In this document: positions 1-12,100 of the stretch, piece by piece
Layout of the letters: each line of letters opens with the position of its first letter
Numbering within the stretch: the stretch's first letter is position 1
Source of the DNA: Choristoneura fumiferana
Taxonomy: Eukaryota; Arthropoda; Insecta; Lepidoptera; Tortricidae
Direction: 5' to 3'
DNA: 64,000 nt
NCBI RefSeq assembly: GCF_025370935.1
Contig: NC_133472.1
Location: forward strand, 24,781,523 to 24,845,522
Notes under the pieces: generated by a model
Databases searched by the model: none
What the model was told of the DNA's origin: nothing
Seen by the model: only the letters and a program-made list of their open reading frames with translations
Program-made: the position numbers and the translations under genes

Positions 1-14
1 TATTTGATTTGCAG

Positions 15-124
15 AGGACAAGATAGAATAAAGCAAAACAAGAAGCTTTATATAATGATGACTTCAGAAGAATCGGACTCCTTGAGTACTGTGCCTTCAG
101 AAGGCCATGCTGAGTACATGTCAG
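15..124 (+). CDS. fry: fry exon 1 of window (N-terminal region)
   Basis: A TTTGCAG acceptor ends at 14 and a GTAGGT donor starts at 125. Two consecutive ATGs lie at 55 and 58, but the same frame is open back to the acceptor (…RIKQNKKLYIMM…), so this is an internal exon and translation may begin further upstream, outside the window. The peptide is acidic and Ser-rich (MMTSEESDSLSTVPSEG). It leaves a single G to complete the next codon. The terminal region is poorly conserved among furry proteins, so the assignment rests on frame continuity with exons 2-3. Confidence 0.75.
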
Positions 125-3100
125 GTAGGTTAATTGTCTAAATATATCACATGGTAAGGTTTTTCCTGAAGATAAATTAAGGATTTACCAAGAAGCTTAA
201 CGTAGCGATTTCAATGGGTAAAATTCAACTGGTAAGACTTAAAAAATATATTCTGCCTATATACATAGATATGGAGCACAGGAGCATTTCAGCAGTTATT
301 AAACCATTCAAAGCTGCTAGTTCATGAGTTTTATGACATTAAGTACATCACTCTTTTTACACACTATTTAAAAACAATCTTAAACTTAATTATTACATAC
401 TTTGTTCAAAAGTTATTCTTCATTTATTATGTACAACTCTTCAATCTATATTTGCCTCGTTAAAATTTACGCAAAATAAGGAAAACAACTTAACTTCCTC
501 AGTATTTAGAATGATAAGTAACAACGTACACGTAATTCATCATATACCTAAATAAAGCTGGAGTGAGTGGCACATATGAAAATTGTGCATTACAGTAACA
601 TGAAATCGTGTTACTGCTACATGTGCGCGGCAAATTTCAGAGGGGCATTTAATGCAGCGCATACCCGGACTCTCAATAAAGTGACCGAAATATTATCTGC
701 ATTTAATATATTTTATATTTGCCCTTCTCCTTCTAAAGCCTCAGGAACAGAAGATGCGCCTTCGTCAATGGTATCCAGTGAAGCGGAATCAGAAGCTAGT
801 GTATTATCAGAATCAACAAGACCTGACCACATTGATCAAACTAACATGACTCTGAGCTGTGACGGAATGCTACCAGAGGATGGGCAAGTTCCTCATGACA
901 AGCCACAGGGCCCAGTGCCTAGCGACTGGCGCAGCGTAGGCAACACGGTGTCATCATTGGTTTCAACCAGAGGTACTTAAATATTACTTGATGTGTCAAA
1001 TTATTTGGTTGCCGTTTTTGGGACGTAAAATAAATTTACTTGTAAATACACGTCAGAGGACTTAAAAATTCCCTGTTCCTATTTGTTTTCTGTATGTTCT
1101 TGTTTTAGTAAAATTTTAGTTGAAATTTAACTACGGGAAAACCGTGAAATATTAAAAAAAACGAAAAATGAATGTACGATGTTAAGATTTAAAAAAATGT
1201 ATTTTTCCAGGGGCTATGCTTCCTTGGGGTTCACATAAAGGCCCAATTATGCTGCCCCCCGATTCTGACCTGAGACCTGGGGAGTTTGTTATGCGATTAC
1301 TGTTTACGGAATTCACAGTGCAAGCAGAAAGAAAAATGGAAGCTGTTATGGCTGAACCTCAGGTGAGTGAATTTAATTTATTAGTATTTGTAAAATATTC
1401 TTCATCACACTTGCTTGTATACAATGCTCTAAACAAAATTGACGGGCCTTTTATTCTGGCGTTATGGATAGCACCACATAGTTTCTGACATGGTAACAGG
1501 TTCCAGTTCAAGCAAAGAGGTTACTTATCTCAACTTGAATAAAACCCCTGCATTCAATTTCATTTATACAGAAAAATTATTGCACTTTTACTTTAACCAT
1601 GAATCAATAATTTTAACTAATTGATACAAAGATATTGTTTCAATTTTGCAACTTATGCCGCGGCACCGCACTGCCTTTTTAATCGACTTTGGGAAAGGCA
1701 AGGAAATCAAGGTCCATACATCCATTACATACAAGTACATACGCTTCCTGGGTAACTTTTCCGAGCAAGTAGTTATGTTACAATAATAATTAATGAAATA
1801 TTGTTTCTCCCAAATTCCACGTTCCACATTCCCAAGTTCTCACAAATGTGATGAACAATATTTTATATTTTACGGACTATATAGGACTTAAGAAGCTTGA
1901 CTCAAAAATACCCCAGTTTGCGACTTCGGGCTTTGAGTCTCATTCATAATTCCTTACTTATCACCCAAAGACAATTGATTTACTATGACTTGCACATTTT
2001 GTTTTCTTCGATTGGTCAACACATTTTTATGTTTAGGAAAAACCATTGAACAAAACGCTGCAGCGTGGTGAAGATCCCCAACTCGACCAAATATTATGTG
2101 CATTCGGTACTGTCGCGGAACACTGCTTGCCCTCTCTACTGCGTGCCTTGTTCGGCTGGCTGGAAAGACAAATGGCCGAATCCCCTCAACTTAGTGAACA
2201 AGCCAAAAAGCCCCACCAGGATTTACGCAACAAAAGGTTTTTGAATACTGACATTGTCACTATGTTTTTTGGGATTATATTTAAAATTGGTCATAGTGTT
2301 ATGTAGATGATATGATTTTTCATGAGTTGTGTTTCGTTTGCAGCATTATCTACATCGTGTCGGGTAGCGGCGCGGGCACGGAGACGGTGGAGCGCAGCTG
2401 CGAGGAGCTGCAGGCGGAGAGACGCGACCTCGCTGTCGAATTCTTGTTCTGTCTCGCTCTCATCGAAGTGCTTAAGCAACTGCCGTTCCACCCGGGCCAC
2501 GAAGATCTAGTTCAATATATTGAAAACGTTGCTTTTAAGCGGTTTAACTACAAAGAAGGGCATGTATCAATTGAATTATTTTGTTGTATGTACATAAGCA
2601 AGCTAAATTAATTTACTAGATATGTTATATTAATACTTCTTATAAATTTGTATTAACAGGTTACAATCTAATCCAAATGCAGCTAATGTACACATAATAG
2701 CTGATCTCTACGCAGAAGTAATTGGAGTTTTAGCCCAGTCTCGTTTTGCTTCTGTAAAGAAACGGTTTACTGCAGAACTTAAGGTAATAAATGAATTCCC
2801 GTGCGGGAATAATAAAATAAGAATAATATAACCCAGATAAGTTGATTGGAGTTTGTTTTCAGGAATTAAAAAGTCGTGAACCGTCACCACATACGACTCA
2901 AAGTATAATATCTCTTTTAATGGGTATGAAGTTTTTCCGTGTAAAGATGGTCCCCATTGAAGAGTTTGAAGCGTCGTTTCAGTTCCTGCAGGAATGTGCG
3001 CAGTATTTTCTTGAAGCCAAAGATAAAGACATAAGACACGCGCTTGCGGGGTTATTTGTGGAGATCCTAGTTCCTGTAGCAGCTGTAAGTTACTTAACTT

Positions 3101-6100
3101 CATTGGATCTCTGACTTTCGTAGTGAAATATCAGATTTTACCAGAGACGTTCATATAGCCAAGTGGATAAACAAGTCGAGGGAAAAACGGGTTTAATTCT
3201 CGAGTTTTACACTCTACTTTTCACTTCGATGGCGAGGCCATGAAATAGCAAGAGTGGTATAGTAGATTGATAACTAAGGGTGGTAAGTTACCCATTTCAC
3301 CCGAGATATTTCCAATAGTTCGAGGGTAAATGGGTAATTTCACCCGAGTTAGACACTCTACTTTTCATTTCGACTGTGAGGAAAGTATAATACTTACTAC
3401 AAAAAAACAAGAGAATAATAATAAAATAAATTTACTGATATCCAACCTCCAACCTTTTCGCACTTGCCATTTGCCACGTCCGACTATAAAAAAAAACGAT
3501 TTGGTCCCGACACAACCAAGGAGCTTATATACAAAACTGGAGGTTGAACGCCGAACGAAGAAGTTTGACCTTTGTTACTTATTTATATATTCCATCTCTT
3601 TCTTGACCTAACTAAAGAAAGAGATAGAATATATTCGTGACGCAATAAAAGTCAAATTTCTTGTTTAAAACGGATGTTCGGCGTTCAACCTCCAGTGTTG
3701 TAGGTATATAAGCTCCTTTGTCACGACGTGTACCTAGATGGCCAGGCCGAAACGTGAAAAAAAAGTGTCATTGACGTAACTCAATTGTCTTGGACTCCGT
3801 GGCTAAGCGTAAAAATAAAAAATACTTTCCACCCTAGAGATGAAAACGCAATTTTCCACCGGCTATCTATCCATGAAAATTAAACTTTCAGAACAGGAGA
3901 GATGAAAACAAATTGTTCACTTAACGTGTACCTTTAATTGTTCACGTATTACTATTATAATTATATTTTTTTAAGTTTTATTGATAGATTTTGATTGATT
4001 TGATTGATTTTAAGTTTTACATAAATTAAAAAAATATGCTTCTTTGTTTGTGGATGTTTACACCTGATTGCCTTGGTCTTAGACGAAGATTTTACTTTAT
4101 GCACTAGAGCATAAAAAATCATTTTATGTCGCCTCGATCCAGCATAAACACGAACTTTACGAGCATGAGAAGTGAAAATTATTTTATTTTAACCCTAGAC
4201 GCAAATAGAGGGGTGTCTGTCTGTCAGTGGCACCATAGTTCTCATACGGATGGACCGATTCCGATGCGGTTTTTCTTTACGTGAAAGCGAGTTTCCTTGC
4301 GGTGTTTCTTAGCTATGTTTCATTAGAATCCGTTGAAGCATTTTTGAGGTATTGAACTTGGTAATGAATTTAAATTTCTCTTAGTTGGTAAGGTTATATC
4401 TGTTTTGATACAATACAATACAACTTCTCTCAATCTTGTACATCTGGCCAATGACATACAAATAGCCTTATAAATAGGCTCAGAGTTTCTCAGCGAGCTA
4501 TGGAGAGAGCTATGCTTGGGGTTTCTCTACTGGATCGAATCAGAAATGGAGAGATACGTAGAAGAACAAGGGTCACCGACGTAGCCAAGCGATTAGCTCG
4601 TTGAAGTGGCAATGGGCGGGCCACGGAGAACAGATGGCCGTTGGGGCCGAAAAGTTTTCGAGTGGAGACCGCGTAATGGCAAGCGTAGCGTAGGACGTCC
4701 ACCAACGAGATGGACTGATGACGAGGGTTTACGGTGGATGCAGGCCGCTGCCAACCGAAGCGACTGGAAGTCTATGGGGGAGGCCTATGTCCAACAGTGG
4801 ACGTCCTACGGCTAAGATGATGATCATGAATGACGTACAACAGGTCACGTTAATCAGAATTATAAAAACGTTATTTATTAAATTTTTTTACGAAAGCTTC
4901 AGGTATTAATTTTCTCAATAATAGGTGAGTCATCATTGGTCATACCTCTAGCAGACAAGAAAACCAATTTAATCGTGGAACCGTTTTCATTAGCCAATGT
5001 TTTAAATGTGCTTAGACCAAAATGATCGATAAGATTATTTTACTACTAATGATCTCGCTTACCAGGAGTTACTCAATGCTGTGTATTTGCCGAGTTATTG
5101 CTTATACAGAATTTGAGCCTTACGTATGTATGTATGTACAGTCACCAGCACCAATATCTGACACAACAAGCGTGCATAACTATCTGATACGTCTCTATTT
5201 CTAGGGCCGGAAGGACGTTTCAGATATTTTTGCACGCTCTGCTGTGGCAGATATGAATGCTGGTGACTGTACCTACTTAATTAGAAATTATTTTCAGACT
5301 GTGAAAAATGAAGTTAATGTGCCTTGCCTAAAGAATTTTGTAGAGATGCTCTACAGCCACACGTTAGATGCCAGCACGAAATCCAAACATCGACTGGCAC
5401 TATTCCCGCTAGTCACTTGTTTACTGTGCGTGTCGCAAAAGCAGTTTTTTCTTGCAAACTGGCACTGTTTCCTGGCCATGTGCTTATCTCATTTGAAAAA
5501 CAGAGACCCAAAAATGTGCAGAGTAGCTTTAGGTAAGTACCATGCCAGAAATAGAAACAATACTAAAATTATTGTGTAAAATAAAAATAATGAAATACTT
5601 CTTTTACTTTTAGAATCATTATATCGCCTTCTGTGGGTGTATATGATAAGAATCAAATGTGAAAGTAATTCTGCGACGCAGTCTCGTCTTCAGAGTATTG
5701 TCAACTCGCTGTTTCCTAAGGGTTCCAAAGGAGTCGTGCCTCGTGATACTCCTTTAAACATCTTCGTAAAAATAATCCAGTTTATTGCTCAGGAGCGACT
5801 GGATTTTGCCATGAGAGAGATAGTCTTTGATCTGCTTATGGTTGGTAGGCCAATAAAAATAATAATGACTCCGGAAAGAATGTCCATCGGTCTTCGTGCT
5901 TTTCTTGTCGTTGCCGATAGCCTCCAACAAAAAGAAGGAGAACCACCTATGCCCAGAACATCTGGAACGTTACCCTCGGGAAACACACTACGCGTCAAGA
6001 AGACATTTCTTAACAAAATGCTGACTGATGAGACAGCGCGGTCCATCGGAATGAGCGCGTATTTTCCATACGTAAGAAGAGTATTAGTGGAAATCCTTAG

Positions 6101-9100
6101 GGCCTTAGATGCTCATTATGGGAGGCCACTAATGTTGACCAACACCCAAAACGTGACTAAAGAGCAGGAAATAAACACTGGCGAAAGAAAACCCAGGATT
6201 GACTTATTCAGAACGTGCGTTGCAGCTATTCCCAGGTTTGTTTGTTTTTATCATAGTTTATTTATTATGCTCAGCTCAGGTCAAAGTTTCATACTTCGCT
6301 GAAGCTAACACAGTGAAACGGTATTAATCTAATTTGGAAATACTAACGAGTGAATTTAATTTTAGACTGATTCCGGAAGGCATGAGTTCAAGTGAGCTGG
6401 TGGATCTGTTGTGCCGGCTTACTGTGCACATGGACGAGGAGCTCCGAGGGCTTTCCTTCCAGAGTCTTCAAACTCTCATCGTGGATTTCCCAGAATGGCG
6501 GCAAGACGTGCTCGCGGGATTCACGCAATTTCTTGCCAAAGAAGTTCAGGTTAGATTGGTTTTCGATAAATTACTGGCACTTGAGGTATCCCATTTTAGG
6601 CCTCTAGGTTGGCAACGCATCTGCAATCCCCTGGTGTCGCAGGTGTCTATGGTCGGTGGTGATCTCTTACCATCAGGAGACCCACTTGCTCGTTTTCCAT
6701 CCAGTAGAATAAAAAAAATTAAAATAAACAATAATCCTAAATTCGTTTAACTTTTAGGTAACATTGACCTATAAAAATAAATTTGGCAGGACACCTCGCC
6801 TCAGCTAGTGGAGAACGGTCTTCGCATGCTCCTGCAGCTGATAACGAGCTGGAAAAACGGCGAGCCATCGACTGCGCCCGCGCCGCCTAAGCAGGAACCG
6901 CTGGCGGCGGTGGTGCGCGGCGCCGAAGCGCTGGGCCTCGTCATGCTGTGCCAATGCAAGGCGTATCCTCGTAGGCTGGCTGTACACATACTTAGGTAAC
7001 TAACAAGGAAACACTACAGCTGCCCAATCGCATCATTGCGACATCAAAGCGAGTCGAGAGTCCCGTTCATTGCACGTGTTACGCGTGAGTGAAGAAACGC
7101 GTGGCAGCATCTGGAAGGGATATATGTAGCTGCAGTATCTCGGGAACGGGCAAGTATCTACGTGCGAATGGACGTACGTGGCCTCATCTAAACAGGCTCT
7201 TAGGCCCCCCGTTAACCCGCGCGATTCAATAGGTTTCGATATAGCTGACACCCGCCTCACGCAGGGCTATTAGAATATTAGAACTAATAATTAGATGACA
7301 TGAAACGAGCACACCGTTAGCGGAGACCCTTTAGGTCTGTTAATAATGTAAAGGCATCGTTATCGAAAAAAATATGTTTTTTCACGACACTGCTCGAAAA
7401 TGTGGCCATAGATAACCTAAATCCAGTACACAAAACTGCCTTTATTTATTTTGTACATTTAATAGCTGACTCATTTATGGCTCGCAAAACACGACAACAA
7501 TGTAACACATTACGATAACAGGTCGTATCTATATATGTATTTCATAGTACTATACGACGTTTTAGAATATATTTCAAAATAATTTTCCCGGCGTCCTGAA
7601 ACGACAATTCGACCAATCAAAAGTAATCGTCTGTTGCATGTGAAATTAAATTGACCTATTAGAATGCGTCATTTATGACTTTTATGAGGTGTTTTTTTTT
7701 AAACGCATAAAATGCACAAAATGCTTGAATTTTTTTAAGTATGGGAAAACGCCACAGCGTTGACTTTCTAAGCTTGTTGGGCACGGCACTGCACTGGCTG
7801 AACAGCCAGGCTGCTCAGTGTGCGAGCATACATCCTTGTCATGTTCGACTTGCTGCCGCAGCCAGGCTGCCGTTTTTATATTTTTAAATATGTGGTTTTG
7901 GGTACTGCCACTAAGAACGAACTTGTTTAAAAAAAATTATGTCACAAAAGAAAAACTAAAATCGGCGGGAACAACGCAGTCTTTGAATTATTATTGTTTG
8001 TTTTGTGATGTTTTTAATTCCTCGCAGTGGTCGTGAAAAGCAAAATGTTTAGCTCGGCCAAACATGCAATAGATGAACTCGTACTAACGAAGGCCTTCCC
8101 TTCGGGTCGCCCTTTGAACTGACTCGTTCATCTGTTGTTTACTTTCTAGCCTCTACAAAAATGTTCTTCTTTTTTTTTCAGGGAAACAAAATGTCTCCTA
8201 GAGAAGCTGCAGCTGACGCGAGACGAGCCGGCTCTGATTGACGCCGCGGATGCGTACGTGCCGCAGCTGACAGAGCGCTGCCTGCCGCTGCTGCCACCGG
8301 CCGAGAAGCAGGCGCTGCTGGCGGCCGGCCAGCCGGACCTCGTCTGCGTCGCCGAGCGCAGCCACGCCGTCTGGACCAGCGGTCTGCTTTATCTCTGACT
8401 ACACTTTATCCCATTAGACCCGGCAGTTGAATTGAAATTCCGAGACTTTACTAAATTCTCAAGTGAATTCCTAAAACTATTTTGAGATTTTATTCCAATC
8501 CCGTGGGAATATCGGGGTAAAAAGTAGCTTATGTTCTGTGTGCTTTCGCATAATTAATAATAATATAAGTAGGAAGCAGAACCGGGCCGAGGGTAGAGCG
8601 GACGCTCCGGGCACCAGCTAACGAAGGGCACCAAACCTTGTGGCAAGGGGCGCAAAAAGCAATTTTAATGGCAGATTTTAAGAGAAGACATACTGCAAGG
8701 GGGAAGAGGTATAAACTGTGCTCCTAAAGGCTTCGAGAAGTCTTAACGCCAATCAAAGGTTAGGGCCGGCGCTGGTCTGTTGTTTACAAATATCACTCTA
8801 GTACAGTCAACTTCATTAATAAGTGATCACTTTTGTATCTTGTCGCTTTCAGTCGGTACCCAATTTCGTATAGCTTTCAAACATGATGTTAAAATGACAA
8901 GGTACTTATAAGGAGTCTAACACGCTAGGTGTTGTACTGTTGATTAGGTATAGCAACTAAACTAGGTGTACGACGACATTCGGATGAAACTTGTACAAAT
9001 AAATATTTTTATTTATTTTTAACCGACAGGTATTCAACATGACGATTTGTCAACCAAAAACAGCTGGAGCGGCAGCGCAACAAACGGAGCCGATCCTTGG

Positions 9101-12100
9101 GAGGTAAAACATTTTTACAAGCTTTTATTTAGTTTCACCTGTCCCGTTGTCTATCTGTCTGTAATCAAATCTTGCAAGTGAAATTCGACCAACTTCCAAT
9201 AGTTGAATTGACTTGAAATTAGGTATACTTATATAAATTGCGTGACAATACAATAATCTGGTAGTGACATCCAAAAAAAAAAAAAATTATATTGCAGATA
9301 CCTTTAATTACCTTTAATGATAATTGAAAATCTAAATGTGTCATTGTGTTCCAAGGTGGTTTTATTCGGTCTTCTGGAACGAAGTCGTGTGCCGTCCCGC
9401 TGTCCCGCCTCGGTGCTGCAAGCGTGGCCCATACTGCACGCCCGGATACAAGCGCTATACACGATCATAGAGCCTGCGTAAGCTACTTTTTAATAATTGT
9501 TATGATTGATGTCACTTTGTAACAGGCTTATTTATCTAAATATTAATCTGATTGACAGACCTGTAAACGACAATCGCGCGTCACTTTTATCCAGAAGCCC
9601 CGCATTGCCTAGAAAACCCGAAAAAGAAAGAGATGGATACATGCAGGTACATATAAAAAAAAACTTTTTTTTTATTTCCAATATAAAGTTTAAGATATGC
9701 ATAATGTGTTGTTTAACTGCAGGTCTGGAAATATTACATGACAATGGCATATTTGGTTGTGCCTGCCGTGCCCAGCCCCGTGATACGATGCGCGAGTCCA
9801 GATCTGAGTCTCAGGTACGAAGCGTTAGCGTTAAGTTAACGTACCTACAATTATTAATTTTACCTAATGAATGAGACATACGATGCGATTTCTGTCATCA
9901 TTCATAATAACTTCTATTTGAAAAACTACCTACACATCACTAAACAAACTCATTAATGTACAAGATATAAGGTCAAGTGTCCAACAATGAAACGCATAAA
10001 ATTCAAAAACTCATAAATCTTTTGTTTTGACTGGTTTTGTTTTGTGGTGTCAGGTGACATAAGTCAAGTACGTGAAGTAAGTCATCAAAAAAATAAAAAA
10101 GTAAAAAACAGGAAATATTTCACTGTGTCCACCGTGGTGTAAAGAATGAAACACTATATATTTATCAAAGAAACGTGAAAACTAATATAATCTGTTTCAT
10201 AATTTTAAGACTTATTTATGTAATACGTATTTATGTAAATGCACGAATATAATCAAAACAGTTTTAATTACTTTAACTTTAATCAGTCTCATTAAATGTC
10301 CCATGCGTAAATGTTTCATTGTTGACTACCTAAGGTATTTTATTTTATATTAACCTCGAATTTTTGCCTGCTAAATTGTGTCACTTTAATACGTGACCTA
10401 GTCCACGATAATCTACGGAATATGTTTAATATTAGGAAAATATCAAAAACACTGATTTTCTAACCATAATTTAATGAAAAATCTACAAAATTGCTAAAAA
10501 TATTTACTTTTGTGCCAATAATACTGAAAAAGCTGACGCCGATGCAAACTGAAGTACAGTGGGGGGTTCTCAAGGGTATCCTTACGCGATATAGTGCACG
10601 ACCTGGCAACTTTAGAAATATCGTAATGTTTCACTGTGTACCTAAGTTTAATTGTTGGACATTTACCTATTACAAAACTTATTTATAGAAATATTTTAAC
10701 AGCATAATGCTTGATCTGTGCTCGATTTTTTTATGAATATATTTCATTTAACTGGCAGAAAATATGTTTAAATTTCAAGGTATGCTCAGGAATATTATGT
10801 AGTTATTTCTTATGTTATGTTGATGTATTGCGTGAATTGATCTTGGACATTTATTTGCAAATTTTTACTTTTCAATAGTTTAAAATATGTAGAATGTGGC
10901 AGTATAAATTAAAAATATTAATTTAATATTTGTGAATAATATTAAGCATGCATATACATTGATAGATATAATAAGTCACACTGGCTCGGTAATATTGTAC
11001 GATATTTGAATACATTAATTTGGAGATACTAAAGCCAAAATCGCAGCGACGACGAATTGAGTAGTTGACACCAATCATAATTTGAAATAAGTCGTCAATT
11101 AAGTTGGCAAATAAATAAGTGACGCCCATATGACGTGGACGAAGTCGATAGATAGTATGTCAAATGATTGTTTGGGTCATTTATCGAAGGGACTGGTACA
11201 CGATTTTGATGTTTATTTTATCAACCAAAAAAGAGGCGTGTGGTTAGTAAGAAGAGCTATACTCGCGATATGATTATTCAATCATCTTGAGTTTTAACTT
11301 ATCTGACGAATTCATGGAAAATTATTAACTGATGATTTACCAATAGGTTATTTATATTATATGTTGGAAACACTGTTTTTGACAGACTAACGTTAAGAAT
11401 TATTGAAGATATGGATTCATATTTTCTTCAGTTAACAGCTTGCTAAACTAAGCCTAAATAACATAACAAAAGGAATGATGTTCTTTGCTTTTCAGGAAAA
11501 CAATCATTCTTAGTATCCAATTTTAACACAGTTTGGCGCTAAAGATTACGAACTGAATCTAGGAAAACTGGGTTTTAGTAAAATTTAGTACGTGATACAA
11601 ATATATTGTGCAGTGCAACGGAACCTTGGGTGCGCAAGCCCGACTCAGTAGAAATTTATTTTGTACTTAGCTTGGATCGACTTTCCAAAAAAGACTGAAC
11701 ACATGCAAATCATTAGTTTGCATATTTTTTTTACAATTGTGGGGCTGCCAAAGAATGTTACATACATCAAGAAATAATATCGAAACATGTTTGGAGTATG
11801 GAGGTATAGAGTGGGTGACTGTGCGCAACATAATCCTCTGTTCAGTAGCACTGAGGCCGAGACGTGGCTGGGGGGCGGCGCGCTGAGCTCCTCGAGCGAG
11901 AGCCTGAACGCGCCGGGCGGATTCTTCACGCTGCCCTTAAGCTATGCGCGCGGACACAAACACCACAAGCGGACGAGGTTGTCATTTGACGCTCGCTATG
12001 TGCACGTCGCATTCGCTCCTTCATTATGTCTTTTGTGCGTCGGTTCTATCTTGCCACTTCCCAGTTCAATTAATATTGAACTACCTCAAGTAATAGTGTT

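Larger units (their letters stand above)
3085..5297 (+). other. fry intron 7 (2.2 kb)
   Basis: It contains a long hairpin element (3508-3726), a repeat of the CTGTCTG/GTGGCACC family around 4190-4340, a LINE 3' fragment (4462-4828) and a TA-flanked MITE (5138-5271) ending just upstream of the exon 8 acceptor. I see no coding sequence of its own. Confidence 0.85.

Noticed and set aside
567..980. 137-codon open frame as a separate small gene
   Set aside because: Only 745-972 is a fry exon (phase-matched, flanked by AG and GT); 567-744 is intron sequence that happens to lack stops.
6801..6989. Two - strand frames opposite fry exon 11
   Set aside because: Antisense shadows of a GC-rich exon with a confirmed family match on the + strand.
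7033..7260. 75-codon - strand frame
   Set aside because: No domain match; it covers a GC-richer stretch that looks like a repeat, in a fry intron.
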